From positions 1-64,000 of the forward strand of contig NZ_JAHKSN010000006.1 of assembly GCF_018863415.1 (NCBI RefSeq): DNA of 64,000 nt. The letters are read 5' to 3'. This DNA comes from Deinococcus aestuarii (GTDB lineage: Bacteria; Deinococcota; Deinococci; Deinococcales; Deinococcaceae). This document shows positions 26,299-35,380 of this stretch, piece after piece; within the stretch, counting starts at the first letter, position 1; the number at the start of each line of letters is the position of its first letter. The translations under genes were made by a program, and so were the position numbers. The notes under the pieces were generated by a model that ran no database searches, was not told the DNA's origin, and saw nothing but the letters and a program-made list of their open reading frames with translations.

Positions 26299-27804
26299 AT
26301 GCGTTGCCAAGTGCTCCATTCCCTCACCCTGAGTCTCCTCGCCACGGCCTCGGCTCAAGGCGGCGAGATCAGGACCCAGACGGAGGCCCTGACCCGGCTA
26401 CTGGGTGCCGGGCAGCCCCAGGCTGAATGGTTCGCCCCCGAATTCCTCGCGCAGGTGCCTTTCGAGACCATCGCCGCCCAGCTCGCCAGTATTCGTCAGG
26501 CGTACGGGGCCTTTCAGCGCCTCGGCACCCTCCAAGGCCGTCCCCTCGCTGTCTTCGAGCGCGGCACCCTGATCATCACCGTCGCTTCCGTGGACGCCCA
26601 GGGCCGCCTCACCGGCTTCGGCGCCGTCCCCGGCCCTGCTTCGAGCAGCACCCCCTCCACGGCGCCCACCCCGGCCCAGCGGGACGCCATCCTTCAGACC
26701 CTGACGCGGGTGTTTCAGCCGGAGACGGTGGACCCGGCCCTGTTCGCCCCCGAGTTCCTCGCCGCCGTTCCCGTGACGGCAATCAACGAGCAGCTTGCTG
26801 CCGTCCGGGCGCAGTTCGGCGCCTTCGTGCGGATCGACCTGACCGGGCAGGTGCCGCAGGTGGTCTACGAGCGCGGGGCCCTGAACGTCACGGCCTTCCG
26901 GGTGGACGCCGAGGGTCGCATCACGGCGCTGGCGATTGCCCCCGTCACACCCCAGGCCACCTTCTCCTCGCTGGACGAGGCACGATCTGCTTTCGCCGCC
27001 CTGCCGGGGTCGGTCAGCCTGCTCGTGCGCGAGGTGGACACGGGCCGGACGCTGGTGGCCCTGAATCCCTCCCAGTTGCTGGCGGTCGGCTCGACCTTCA
27101 AGCTGGCGATTCTGGGGGAGGTGCAGGCCCAGGTGGCACGCGGCGAGCGGGCCTGGACGGACGAGGTGGCACTCACCGACGCGGACAAGAGCCTGCCCAG
27201 CGGCACCTTGCAAGACGCCTCGGCGGGCAGCCGCTACACCCTGCGTGACCTCGCCACCCGGATGATCGAAGGCAGCGACAACACCGCCACCGACCTGCTG
27301 CTGCGCGTGGTCGGGCGGGCAGGGGTCGAGGCACGGCTGGGGCAGAGCGCGATGCCGAGTACCCGGGAAGCCTTCGCGCTGAAGAACCCGGCCAACCTGG
27401 AGTTGCTGCGCGCCTACCGCTCGGCGGGTCTGGACCGTGCGGCGCGGCGGGTGGTGCTGGCTCAGGCTGCCGTCGCCCCCTTACCCAACGTGGGCGTCTT
27501 CACCCGTGGGCCGGTCGCGCGGGACGTGGAATGGTTCGTGAACACCGAGCGGCTGTGTTCACTCATGGCCGATGTGGCCGACCTGCCCGAGACGTCCCTG
27601 AATCCCGGTGTGGCGACGGCGAGAGACTTCGCGCGGGTGAGTTACAAGGGAGGCAGCGAGGGCGGGGTACTGAACCTCACGACGCAGGTCACCAACAAAG
27701 CGGGGCGCCAGTATTGCGTGAGCGCGACCTGGAACGACGCCCGCACCCTCGACGAGGCGCGCTTCTTCTCCCTGTACGGCGGCGTGCTGGGCCTGCTGCG
27801 CTGA
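26299..27804 (+). CDS. Exported class-A beta-lactamase-like serine hydrolase with tandem N-terminal domains
   Basis: 501 residues with a signal ending A-T-A-S-A-Q. Two copies of a ~90-residue domain (about 25-110 and 127-215) share F-A-P-E-F-L-A-x-V-P, Q-L-A-x-x-R-x-x-x-G-A-F and E-R-G-x-L. The hydrolase domain has S-T-F-K (265-268), S-D-N (326-328) and K-G-G (450-452), the three motifs of penicillin-recognising enzymes. The class A Glu of the omega loop (E-x-x-L-N) was not found, so it is more likely a carboxypeptidase or acyl-enzyme sensor than an efficient beta-lactamase. TACGGT five bases before this ATG and no Shine-Dalgarno fix a leaderless start. Confidence 0.85.
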   Translation: MRCQVLHSLTLSLLATASAQGGEIRTQTEALTRLLGAGQPQAEWFAPEFLAQVPFETIAAQLASIRQAYGAFQRLGTLQGRPLAVFERGTLIITVASVDAQGRLTGFGAVPGPASSSTPSTAPTPAQRDAILQTLTRVFQPETVDPALFAPEFLAAVPVTAINEQLAAVRAQFGAFVRIDLTGQVPQVVYERGALNVTAFRVDAEGRITALAIAPVTPQATFSSLDEARSAFAALPGSVSLLVREVDTGRTLVALNPSQLLAVGSTFKLAILGEVQAQVARGERAWTDEVALTDADKSLPSGTLQDASAGSRYTLRDLATRMIEGSDNTATDLLLRVVGRAGVEARLGQSAMPSTREAFALKNPANLELLRAYRSAGLDRAARRVVLAQAAVAPLPNVGVFTRGPVARDVEWFVNTERLCSLMADVADLPETSLNPGVATARDFARVSYKGGSEGGVLNLTTQVTNKAGRQYCVSATWNDARTLDEARFFSLYGGVLGLLR

Positions 27805-27846
27805 CCCTGACCTCCGCCGTCCCCTTCCCGGGCCTATAGGCCAAAC

Positions 27847-27887
27847 CCCCTCTATTCGGGTGCCCGACTACAGCCCGAAAGGAGGGG
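27847..27887 (+). terminator. Hairpin after the serine hydrolase
   Basis: CCCCTCTATTCGGG (27847-27860) pairs with CCCGAAAGGAGGGG (27874-27887) with one mismatch and one G-U, 43 bp past the stop. No T-tract follows. The remaining gap to 28092 shows no gene. Confidence 0.45.
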
Positions 27888-28092
27888 ACCTTGGAGGTGT
27901 ACGCGTGAGGTCGGGTTCAGCGACACCCGGCGACCCTCTGCCTCCAGACTGGAGTGCGGGGAGATCAGCAGTGGCCGCTGCGGAGCGAGCGTCTCCCCAA
28001 CGTTCTCTGCCTCGTTTCTGATCTCCCCGGGCGAGGGCTCAGCCGAGCCCTGAGTCTCCTGACCCTGGCAGGTTTCGTACGCTGGAGACATC

Positions 28093-28593
28093 GTGAGGGC
28101 GAGCCTGTACAGCATTCAGACGGCGGACCAGGCCTTTGAATTGCAACTCCAGCGAGATCGTCTGGTCCTGGCGTGGGTGGGCCGCCCCCCTGTCCACCTG
28201 GAGCAAGGCCAGGGCATGCACACGACCGTGGGTATCACTGGCGTGGGCGTCCCTTACTTCGGGTGTCGTCGGGTCGTGTTCCTTGATGGCGAGTTACACC
28301 TCCTCGATCCGACAGGCGCGCCGCTCTCCTTCGAACGCGCCCCTGATGGACTCCAGTTCCAACAGGCCCTGCGCCAGTTTCCGGCGGCTGACGCCCGGAG
28401 GTTTGCGGAGGTCGCTTCGCAGCAGTTGGAGACCTTCTGGCGCCGTCCGGGCTGGTGGCGCTGGTGGACGCGACGGCGCTGGCAGTTTCCCTTTACCCGG
28501 ACGGCTCGTCGGCTGGGGTGGCTGTACGATCACAGCGGGTTGAGATGGCTCCACCTGACCTTGAACCGGCTGTTCAGGCGACCCCCCGACTGA
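28093..28593 (+). CDS. Hypothetical protein, 166 aa
   Basis: Starts at GTG, nine bases after a TACGCT box. N-terminal half beta-rich (S-I-Q-T-A-D-Q-A-F-E-L-Q-L-Q-R-D-R-L-V-L-A-W-V-G); C-terminal half helical and strongly Trp/Arg-rich (W-R-R-P-G-W-W-R-W-W-T-R-R-R-W). No signal peptide. The Trp/Arg cluster could be a membrane-interface or nucleic-acid-binding helix. No family recognised and no operon partner. Confidence 0.55.
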   Translation: MRASLYSIQTADQAFELQLQRDRLVLAWVGRPPVHLEQGQGMHTTVGITGVGVPYFGCRRVVFLDGELHLLDPTGAPLSFERAPDGLQFQQALRQFPAADARRFAEVASQQLETFWRRPGWWRWWTRRRWQFPFTRTARRLGWLYDHSGLRWLHLTLNRLFRRPPD

Positions 28594-28720
28594 AGCAGGA
28601 ACCTCCTGGCCGTGGGACCCCGAGCCCGTCGCCATCTTCGATGGGTCGTCTGGTGCCGCGCCAGGTGAACCCCAAGTGGTGAGGAATGACCTCTTCATCC
28701 CTTGGAAGCAACTGTGGGCG

Positions 28721-29608
28721 TCAGTTCCTGAAGGCCAGGCTGGCGAGTTGCGCCGAGTACCGTCCTGGGGCGTCTTCTCGTAAGGTCAGCACGCCCGTCA
28801 CCTCGTTCTTGTCCTGATCAGTAAAGCGCCAGAGGCTCGTCACGGTCTTGCCCGCCGTGTTCTTGGCGAGCGGCGTCCACCCGGCGGCCTGGAGTTGTGC
28901 GCCGTACGCGTCGAGGAGTTGCGCGGCGCTCAGGGACGATTGGATGGAAGCGGAGCTGGTCCAGCTCCCACCGCCGCCGCCCGCACCGTTCGGCTGCACG
29001 GTCGTGCCGCTCGGCGGGCGCAGCGCCGGGAGGTTGGTCGGATACTCGCTGCCCCGCCTCTCCTGAAACTGAATTTGCTCGCGGAGATTCCGGTCCTTAC
29101 TCAGATTCAGGGTGACCCGGGTGACCGTGCCCACGCGCCTGATCTGGGCGGCGAACCGGAGCTGCTGCTCCAAGCGGTAGGACCACAGCGCCTCAGGATT
29201 CTCCGCCCCCTGGAAGCCCCCCGCGAAGGACGGACCGAGCCCCCCCGGGAAGGGCGTCCACCCCAGCGCCCGGAGCGAGGCTTGCAGGGCCGCCTGCACC
29301 TGCGCGGGGGAGGCCGAGCTGTCGAAGTAGACGCTCTGGGAGTTGGGGAAGTCGGGGGTGTTGCTGGTCCGGATCACACTGCCGATCAGTCGGCCTGAGG
29401 GAACGCTCGGCAGTGGTCCGAGGGGTTGAGGCGGAAGCTGGCCGACCAGGAGCCGGGCCTCCACGGTGATGGGGCCGAAATCATCGCTCAGGGCGCGCCG
29501 GGTCAACTCCCGCTCTCGGGCAAGGTCGGCCGGAGAGGGGACGGGGGCCGTCTGAGCGAGTGCGCCGGATACAGCGAGCAGGGCCACCAGGAATAGGCGA
29601 CGGTTCAT
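28721..29608 (-). CDS. Exported LxxGW-family protein (paralogue A2)
   Basis: 295 residues, closely similar to the 9146-10039 gene along the whole length: same signal peptide, S-P-A-D-L-A-R-E-R-E-L, G-R-L-I-G-S-V-I, Y-F-D-S-S-A-S-P-A-Q-V, L-R-A-L-G-W, a six-residue G-A-G-G-G-G linker core plus G-S-W, then Y-G-A-Q-L-Q-A-A-G-W and W-R-F-T-D-Q-D-K-N-E-V-T-G. The upstream 100 bp are also conserved, including the 11-bp TCAGC repeats and GGAGG before ATG, so gene and promoter were duplicated together. Function unknown. Confidence 0.8.
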   Translation of the reverse strand: MNRRLFLVALLAVSGALAQTAPVPSPADLARERELTRRALSDDFGPITVEARLLVGQLPPQPLGPLPSVPSGRLIGSVIRTSNTPDFPNSQSVYFDSSASPAQVQAALQASLRALGWTPFPGGLGPSFAGGFQGAENPEALWSYRLEQQLRFAAQIRRVGTVTRVTLNLSKDRNLREQIQFQERRGSEYPTNLPALRPPSGTTVQPNGAGGGGGSWTSSASIQSSLSAAQLLDAYGAQLQAAGWTPLAKNTAGKTVTSLWRFTDQDKNEVTGVLTLREDAPGRYSAQLASLAFRN

Positions 29609-29663
29609 GCAACCTCCGTGAACTGGCCGGGGGAGGGGACTGGAGCGGAGCCAGTTCAGCTTC

Positions 29664-29696
29664 ACGCTATCCAACCTCCCGCTGATTTCCGGCTGA
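29664..29696 (-). promoter_or_regulatory. TCA direct-repeat promoter of paralogue A2
   Basis: TCAGC at 29696 and 29685 (11 bp apart), TAGCGT 16 bp after the second TCA (29669-29664). Same layout as in front of paralogue A1. Confidence 0.6.
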
Positions 29697-29789
29697 CTTT
29701 CGCGCTTGCCGCGGGAACGGGTTGGCCGGTGGCCTTCCAGGATGGGCACTTTTGTCGAGGACCGGTCGGGTGACGGGCTAAGGTGACCT

Positions 29790-30311
29790 ATGCCAACTTG
29801 CACCCGCCTCGCGCCGCTCCTTCTTGCGGGCCTCCTGAGCGCCTGCGGCTCCCTGCCCATCGAGTGGCCGTATAGGAGCAGGAGCCCCTGCACCTCCTCC
29901 TACCAGCGGCCGGACTGGACTCGCTTGAGCGCGGAACTGGAGCAGGCCCAGGCGCGTTGGACGGCGGCTGACCTCCACACCTACGCCTACACCCGCACGG
30001 TCTGGAACTTCGCCGGGGAGTTCGTCACGCGGGTGGACGTGGAGAACGACGTAGTGGTGCGTGTGCGCGACGAGCAGACCGGGGCGCCCCTGGGCACGGA
30101 CTATGCCTTCACCATCGACCACCTGTTCGCCCAGCTTCACACCGCCGTGACCCAGGCTCAAGCCAACGCGCAGTCCTGCCTGCTCCTGACCGTGACGTAT
30201 GACGTCTCGCTGGGCTTCCCCACCCTGATCGACACGGCGGACCTCACTGAGGGCTTGCAGGACGCCTTCGGCACGCAACGCCTCTCGGGGCTGGACCCCC
30301 GGTCGCCCTGA
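29790..30311 (+). CDS. DUF6174-like lipoprotein
   Basis: 173 residues. Lipobox L-L-S-A-C-G (Cys ~19). The mature core W-T-A-A-D-L-H-T-Y-A-Y-T-R-T-V, followed by V-E-N-D-V-V-V-R-V and a late V-T-Y-D-V-S-L-G-F-P-T-L-I-D, matches the pattern of DUF6174 lipoproteins (W-x-x-x-x-x-x-x-Y-x-Y, Y-D-x-x-x-G-x-P). Leaderless: TAAGGT five bases before ATG. Upstream, two TCG triplets are 11 bp apart at nearly the position of the TCA repeat in neighbouring promoters. Function unknown. Confidence 0.65.
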   Translation: MPTCTRLAPLLLAGLLSACGSLPIEWPYRSRSPCTSSYQRPDWTRLSAELEQAQARWTAADLHTYAYTRTVWNFAGEFVTRVDVENDVVVRVRDEQTGAPLGTDYAFTIDHLFAQLHTAVTQAQANAQSCLLLTVTYDVSLGFPTLIDTADLTEGLQDAFGTQRLSGLDPRSP

Positions 30312-30372
30312 TCCCCGGTGGTGAGGGCAGCAAGGTTCGGTGACAAGGGAGACGGGACGGCTGCCCGACACG

Positions 30373-30403
30373 TCATGTCCCGGTCACCCGGGGCCGCTAG
30401 CGT
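30373..30403 (+). promoter_or_regulatory. TCA direct-repeat promoter
   Basis: TCA at 30373 and 30384 (11 bp), TAGCGT 14 bp later (30398-30403), then six bases to the ATG at 30410. Confidence 0.6.
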
Positions 30404-30409
30404 GAGGCC

Positions 30410-32389
30410 ATGCCCCTGAACCGCGCGGCGTTGCTGCTGGCCGCCCTGACCGCTGCCGTCCTGTCCGGCGTCTCCTCAGCCCTCCAGCTCTCGCCAATTG
30501 GGACTGCCCGCATCGACGGTCACGCCGCAGGTACCTTCTCCACCCTCAACGACCCCTCCGGCTTTGCGGGCGGGCTGGCCTGGGGGCCGGACGGCACCGC
30601 TTACACCCTGGACGGTGCACGGGTGCTGTACCGCTGGAACGTGCAGACCGGGCGACCCGTGGCCCGCACCGTGCTGGTGCCGCCTTCCAGCCTGCCGAAT
30701 GCGAGAGCGAACTTCGGGCCCAGATTGCGGCTGGACGGCTACCGTGCGGACGGCGGGGTGCTCAAAGGTCCGTTCATCCGCGTGCAGGGCTACGCAAAGG
30801 GCCAGCCCTACCAGACCGCCTACACGCTGCGAGCCGACGGTCGGGCCGTGCTGGGCGACATGTGCGCCCGCGCGGTAGGGCGTTCCGGGGGCTGTGCGGG
30901 CGGATACAGCGTGACGGTCCTCCCCGGCCCGCAAGGCCGGGCGACGTTGCGCCTGGAGGGCCGAGAAGGGCCTATGACCGAGATCACCCTCCCCGCCGGG
31001 CGGGTGCTGGACGTCGAGCCCTCGCCGGACGGCGCCCGGGTGGCGGCCCTGCGCAGCGTGTCGAAGCGCCAGTATGACCCGAGCGCCCCCCTGTTCCTGG
31101 ACGTGGCGACGAGGGACGGGAAGGTGGTGTCCCGGCAGGTGCCGGGGAGCTTCGGGGTGGAACCCAGCGGGGAGCCCCAAGTGCGCTGGGTGGACGCCGG
31201 GCGAATCCTGACCGCCACGCCCCGGGCGACTTCCAGCACCTACAGTCCCAGCGGGCAGCAGGTCAGCCTGTGGGGTCTGAGCGGTCAGTCGCCCCGCTGG
31301 ACGGTGGGCAGGGGAGAGTTGCGCGACGCCGTGCCCTCGCCGGACGGCACCTTGTTCCTGACCGTGCGCGGCGGTAGCGTGCCGGAACTCCGCCGCGTGT
31401 CGGACGGCACGTTCGTGCGGTCTCTCGGGGCGGCGGTCACCGCGTCCGTGCCGAGGCCGGGAGGGGGTGCGCTGCTGGCCCTCGACACCGGGAACGGGCA
31501 GGGGGAGTTGAGAACGGTTCGCCCAAGTGGGCAGGGGCGGCGGCTGGGCGGACCGGGGCTGGAGGGCGTGACCGAGGTGGCCGTGAGCCCGGACGGACGC
31601 TTCATCGCCACCGCCCGCCCGGGAAGTGTGGCCGTGCTCGACCGCGTCGGGCGGACCCTGCACACCCTGGCCCTGCCACCGGAGTCATACCGGGTGGACC
31701 TGGCCTTCTCCGGGCCCAGGACGGTGTTCGCCCGCTTCGAGGACGCGGGAAGCGGCAGTGGATGGCAGAGCCGCACCTGGGACGCGGTGACGGGCCAGGT
31801 GCTGAGCCAGGAGGCCAACACGCGCCCGGTGGGGACCCTGCGCCTGCGGGCTGAGGATCGGCGGCTTCCCAGCAGCGCGTTCCAGTCGCGGTTGAGAGCG
31901 ACCGGACCGGACGGCCAGACCCTGTGGCAGGAGGCGTGGCGACGGGACGACCGCCCGTATTTCGTGCCCAGCCCAGACGGGCGCGCGGTGGTGCGAGGGG
32001 TGTCACGGCCCATCAAGGAGCAGCTTGAACAGGTCGCCTTGTATCTCTACCGCCTGGACCCGCGGACCGGGCAGGCCAGCCCCGGCCTGACCCTGCGAAC
32101 CGGCGACCCGAAGGAGGCGTACCGGGGGCTGAGCCTGCTGGACTACGCGCCGAACCGCCGCCTCGTGCTGCTGGGCGAAGGGTCGGGGGATGGGTGCGGT
32201 GGGGCCTTCTACGGCCTGCACCTGGCGGACCTGGAGGCCCGGCAGGAGGTGAAGCTGCCCGCGGCCCTGACCTCGGGGCTGACACGCTATTTCGGCTGCG
32301 GCCAGCCGGTGCCGCAACCCACGGCGGCCTTCACGCCGGAAGGGAACGTGCTGGTGCGGGACGGCAATACCTTGAACTGGTGGCGCTGA
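30410..32389 (+). CDS. Exported beta-propeller protein (SPDG repeats)
   Basis: 659 residues. Signal M-P-L-N-R-A-A-L-L-L-A-A-L-T-A-A-V-L-S-G-V-S-S-A. Propeller blades are marked by recurring S-P-D-G: E-P-S-P-D-G-A-R-V-A, A-V-P-S-P-D-G-T-L-F-L, A-V-S-P-D-G-R-F-I-A and F-V-P-S-P-D-G-R-A-V-V. No enzyme motif. It is one of four large exported propellers here, together with those at 40511, 43361 and 47685. Propellers of this type act as protein- or ligand-binding platforms outside the membrane. Leaderless start; promoter carries the TCA repeat. Confidence 0.75.
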   Translation: MPLNRAALLLAALTAAVLSGVSSALQLSPIGTARIDGHAAGTFSTLNDPSGFAGGLAWGPDGTAYTLDGARVLYRWNVQTGRPVARTVLVPPSSLPNARANFGPRLRLDGYRADGGVLKGPFIRVQGYAKGQPYQTAYTLRADGRAVLGDMCARAVGRSGGCAGGYSVTVLPGPQGRATLRLEGREGPMTEITLPAGRVLDVEPSPDGARVAALRSVSKRQYDPSAPLFLDVATRDGKVVSRQVPGSFGVEPSGEPQVRWVDAGRILTATPRATSSTYSPSGQQVSLWGLSGQSPRWTVGRGELRDAVPSPDGTLFLTVRGGSVPELRRVSDGTFVRSLGAAVTASVPRPGGGALLALDTGNGQGELRTVRPSGQGRRLGGPGLEGVTEVAVSPDGRFIATARPGSVAVLDRVGRTLHTLALPPESYRVDLAFSGPRTVFARFEDAGSGSGWQSRTWDAVTGQVLSQEANTRPVGTLRLRAEDRRLPSSAFQSRLRATGPDGQTLWQEAWRRDDRPYFVPSPDGRAVVRGVSRPIKEQLEQVALYLYRLDPRTGQASPGLTLRTGDPKEAYRGLSLLDYAPNRRLVLLGEGSGDGCGGAFYGLHLADLEARQEVKLPAALTSGLTRYFGCGQPVPQPTAAFTPEGNVLVRDGNTLNWWR

Positions 32390-32690
32390 GGTGTTGGACG
32401 GGGCTCCAACGGCCACGTGGATCGGCAGGTCATGACCGGACGGGAGCCGCGCGGGCGATGGCGGACACGCTTCCCCCCGCCCTATGCGAATGGGAGGCCC
32501 ATCGGCAGGCCTCAGCTTCGCCGCGGGCGGCCTCGGCGCGACGCCCGTCCCCCCAGGTGGGAGACCCGACCACTCCCAAACTGAAGGCCACGGAGAGCAG
32601 CGTGACCACTAACCTTGAACGGCGGACCTGGCTGAGGCCCCTCCCCAGATGGGGCCGCGTTGCCCCTCCCACTCACGTAGCCTGAGTGGA

Positions 32691-33044
32691 GTGGCCCTCA
32701 CCTCCCGCCTACTCTTCATCGTCCTGCTCGGAGGGGTGCTGCTGTGGGGAGGAAGCAGGCTCCAGCATCCCGTCCCTCCTTCCATCGTCCGTCCACTGGA
32801 GGTCACCGCCACCCAGGCTCGAAAGGTCGAGCGGCAGTGCGCGGCTGACCTGCGACGCCGGCTGAACATGGAGGCGCTGCTCAGCGGCGAGATGGGTCCG
32901 GCATACCTGGCGGAGACGACGGACCAGGCGGGCACGGTAATCTGGAAGCTCACCGGCAGAACGCGAACGGCGCGGTTCTACGCGTGTCGGGCAGAAGAGC
33001 AAGGCGAGGTGCTGCGCGTGCTGGAGACCCGTTTGCTGGAGTGA
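32691..33044 (+). CDS. Small membrane-anchored or exported protein, 117 aa
   Basis: GTG at 32691 was chosen because TAGCCT stands seven bases before it and the hydrophobic segment L-L-F-I-V-L-L-G-G-V-L-L-W-G-G follows at once; an upstream ATG would add 14 polar residues before it. The rest is a helical charged domain (A-R-K-V-E-R-Q-C-A-A-D-L-R-R-R-L) and a short beta part, with two Cys that could pair. No family recognised. Confidence 0.5.
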   Translation: MALTSRLLFIVLLGGVLLWGGSRLQHPVPPSIVRPLEVTATQARKVERQCAADLRRRLNMEALLSGEMGPAYLAETTDQAGTVIWKLTGRTRTARFYACRAEEQGEVLRVLETRLLE

Positions 33045-33184
33045 CCCACCGTCCCGTGAGTGCCCTTTGCGCAAGCCGAGGCGGCCCCCATCCCTGTTCT
33101 GGGGGCGGCGGATGGGCGACGACGCGTGACGCCCCACCGGCGCTCCACCTCATAATGTTCCTGCACCGGCTGAGGCCATTCCGC

Positions 33185-33655
33185 TCAGGGCATGACGACG
33201 GGATAGACCCCCGTGACCTGCGCCCCGCTGCTCGCCCGCCACCTCGCCAGGGTGGCCGCCTCCATCCCCTCGCTGGACCCGACCGACAGCCTGAAGCTGC
33301 CCCAGTTGGGGGTGTTAAACGTCACGCGGGTTGTCCCGGTCTCCACGCGGGTGGTGCCTCCCGTCGCGCCATCCGGCACGTCCTTGTAACACCAGGCCTG
33401 CACGTGGATGGGCTGGCGGCGGGGCACCCAGTACGTCGGGAGATAGGGCGGGGTCTCCCGGATTCTGCCTGTCGTCGGGTTGAGGGTGATTTCGCCGCTG
33501 ACGCCCAACGTCTCGTCCTGTACGCGGAGGGTGGTGCACTCAGCGCTGAATGGCGTGGTGCTCCTCGGCTGGTACAGCACGGCGGTCATGTCGCCGCTGT
33601 TCATGCACGAGTTGAGGCTCAACGCGATGGGCAACAACAGGAGGGCTCTTCTCAC
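33185..33655 (-). CDS. Lipoprotein, 156 aa
   Basis: GTG start; signal A-L-L-L-L-P-I-A-L-S-L-N-S-C-M with lipobox Cys ~17. The mature part is all-beta: F-S-A-E-C-T-T-L-R-V-Q-D, V-S-G-E-I-T-L-N-P-T-T-G-R-I, V-Q-A-W-C-Y-K-D-V and T-R-V-T-F-N-T-P-N-W-G-S-F-R-L. Two mature Cys may form a disulphide. AGAGAAG is a weak ribosome-binding site. It is divergent from the next lipoprotein gene. Function unknown. Confidence 0.6.
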   Translation of the reverse strand: MRRALLLLPIALSLNSCMNSGDMTAVLYQPRSTTPFSAECTTLRVQDETLGVSGEITLNPTTGRIRETPPYLPTYWVPRRQPIHVQAWCYKDVPDGATGGTTRVETGTTRVTFNTPNWGSFRLSVGSSEGMEAATLARWRASSGAQVTGVYPVVMP

Positions 33656-33829
33656 GATCTTCTCTGGATACCAGCTTTTCGTCCACGCAGGGGCGAAAGT
33701 TGACGGGTCGGTGGTCTCCGAACCGCGAACGGGCCGTTCTTTGGGGGTGGAAGTCAGGACTCCTCCCCCTGTCCGAGCGGCGTGTCAACTTCGTTCACCC
33801 TCCCCGAGCTGAGCCGATAGGGTGAGGCG

Positions 33830-34279
33830 GTGAACTCCACCCCCCTTCTGCTGTTGGTTCCACTCCTCCTCGCCGGGTGCAACAAGTGGTTGCCCTCCAC
33901 CTGCGCGGCCGGGTCCATCGTCGGGATGATCAAGATCGACTCCGCCGTCTTCAGCACCACGGGCACAGCCATCCCCACAGTCTCCATCCGCAATGTGACG
34001 CTGAATGGCAAGCCCGTCACGCCCTGGGAGGCGGCAGGATACTCCGGCAGTGTCGGTGGACAACTCACCGGCATCCGGGTCGAGGAGGACCGGATCGCCT
34101 GCACCACCGCATGTAGCTTCGGCGCTCCCGGGCAGTACAGCTTCGATGTGAGCGCCCCCGGCGCGGTCACCCAGAAGGTGAACGTCATCATCCCCGGGCG
34201 GCCTGCCGGCGGAGGATGTGGTGGGGTCACGACAGGAACGCCGGTCGTCCTCCACCTGAAATTCGATCCCGAGCCGTAA
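33830..34279 (+). CDS. Lipoprotein, 149 aa
   Basis: GTG start six bases after TAGGGT (leaderless). Signal L-L-L-L-V-P-L-L-L-A-G-C-N (Cys ~17). Mature part beta-rich, with I-R-V-E-E-D-R-I-A-C-T-T-A-C-S-F-G and a Gly-rich end containing G-G-G-C-G-G; four mature Cys suggest disulphides. No family recognised. The downstream LxxGW gene converges on it with 62 bp between stops. Confidence 0.6.
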   Translation: MNSTPLLLLVPLLLAGCNKWLPSTCAAGSIVGMIKIDSAVFSTTGTAIPTVSIRNVTLNGKPVTPWEAAGYSGSVGGQLTGIRVEEDRIACTTACSFGAPGQYSFDVSAPGAVTQKVNVIIPGRPAGGGCGGVTTGTPVVLHLKFDPEP

Positions 34280-34341
34280 AGTCTTCCACCTCCAGGATTG
34301 GGGGACGCCCTGAGGAAAGGCGGGCCCAGCTCCCCCTCGGG

Positions 34342-35202
34342 TCAGAAGCTGTAGGTGGACCAGCCCTCGCTCCCCGTGTCGTCCGGGCGAAGCTGCATGA
34401 CCTCCAACTGCCCGTGCCACCGCCCGGTCTCCAACTGCGCGATGACCAGGGTTCCCCGCGTCTCGCCGCCCGGTTCCGGGACGTGCCAGGTACTCGTTCT
34501 CAAAGCATCCTCACCGACCTCCGCGGCCCGCTTCCAGCCCTGCCGCTCCAACTCCCCGGCGTAGTGGGCGTGCAGTCCCAGCGTGGTGCCGGGACCCAAC
34601 ACCAGGGCGGTCGACCGGGTATAAGCCACGGCATTGGACGCCCCGCTGCCCCCACCCAGCAGCCGGACCGTCACCCGGGACGGGGCAGGCAACCGTGGGG
34701 GCTGGAGCAGCACGCCGCCCGGGGGTCCGGCGTGGTGGGTATAGGCGTGCCCACGGTCGATCCGCAGCGCCAGGGCCACCCCCTCGGGGTGTTCCTGTGT
34801 CTGGATGAAGGCCACGCTGCGGGCCGCGTGGTGAACGAACATCTGCGGCACCTCGGCCTCCGGCGGCACAGTCCAGTCCGGCTCCACCTCGGGAAGAAAC
34901 CCCGCCGGACGCGGGAAGGTTGGGCGTACGCCCTCCCAGCCCGCTGCCTCCAGGTTCGCCCGAAGGGTGCGCTCGGCTTCCTCTACTTGGAGAACCGGCT
35001 CGAAGAACACCCAGGCGGAGTACCCGTCCGGGGAGGGGGACACGTTTTCCAGGCTGCCCACCAAGCCCAACTCCTCAAAGGATGGCAGGGGTGCGGGGCA
35101 GGACTGCGGCTTCTGGTTGGGAAGAAGGCTCATCTGGGCGCCGAAGCCGCCGAATTGCTCCTGCACGGCGCGGCGCAGCACATCGAGGTCCTGGTAGGGC
35201 AT
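34342..35202 (-). CDS. LxxGW-family protein without signal peptide (paralogue A6)
   Basis: 286 residues starting M-P-Y-Q-D-L-D-V-L-R-R-A-V. There is no signal peptide, unlike most members. Module 1 has F-E-P-V-L-Q-V-E-E-A-E and L-E-A-A-G-W; a G-G-G-S-G linker leads to module 2 with H-Y-A-G-E-L-E-R-Q-G-W. The C-terminus ends G-W-S-T-Y-S-F. Start set at 35202; TAGGGT is ten bases upstream and the TCA repeat is absent, so its control differs from the exported paralogues. A remnant of a near-identical gene with a large internal deletion lies at 57425-57551. Confidence 0.7.
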   Translation of the reverse strand: MPYQDLDVLRRAVQEQFGGFGAQMSLLPNQKPQSCPAPLPSFEELGLVGSLENVSPSPDGYSAWVFFEPVLQVEEAERTLRANLEAAGWEGVRPTFPRPAGFLPEVEPDWTVPPEAEVPQMFVHHAARSVAFIQTQEHPEGVALALRIDRGHAYTHHAGPPGGVLLQPPRLPAPSRVTVRLLGGGSGASNAVAYTRSTALVLGPGTTLGLHAHYAGELERQGWKRAAEVGEDALRTSTWHVPEPGGETRGTLVIAQLETGRWHGQLEVMQLRPDDTGSEGWSTYSF

Positions 35203-35343
35203 AGGTTTCGCCACCCTACCTCTTCCGTGCCAGGAGAGAGGAGACAAGTGCAGGCGCGTCCCGGTGCCCGAGTCGGCATGCCCGTCACGGGCTTTCCCGC
35301 CGCACGGGGAGAGCATTCCTGCGAAGCGCAGTCACCCAAAGTT

Positions 35344-35374
35344 GGACGCGGCGGCTCACCTGGTTCGCTAGCGT
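35344..35374 (+). promoter_or_regulatory. Variant (GGA/TCA) promoter of paralogue A7
   Basis: GGA at 35344 exactly 25 bp before TAGCGT (35369-35374), with TCA 13 bp before it. Six bases to ATG 35381. Upstream half-site differs from the TCA consensus. Confidence 0.4.
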
Positions 35375-35380
35375 GACGTC

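Noticed and set aside
30476..31663. 395-codon minus-strand frame inside the propeller gene
   Set aside because: Antisense shadow with Gly/Arg/Pro/His-rich composition; the plus frame has signal peptide, SPDG repeats and promoter.
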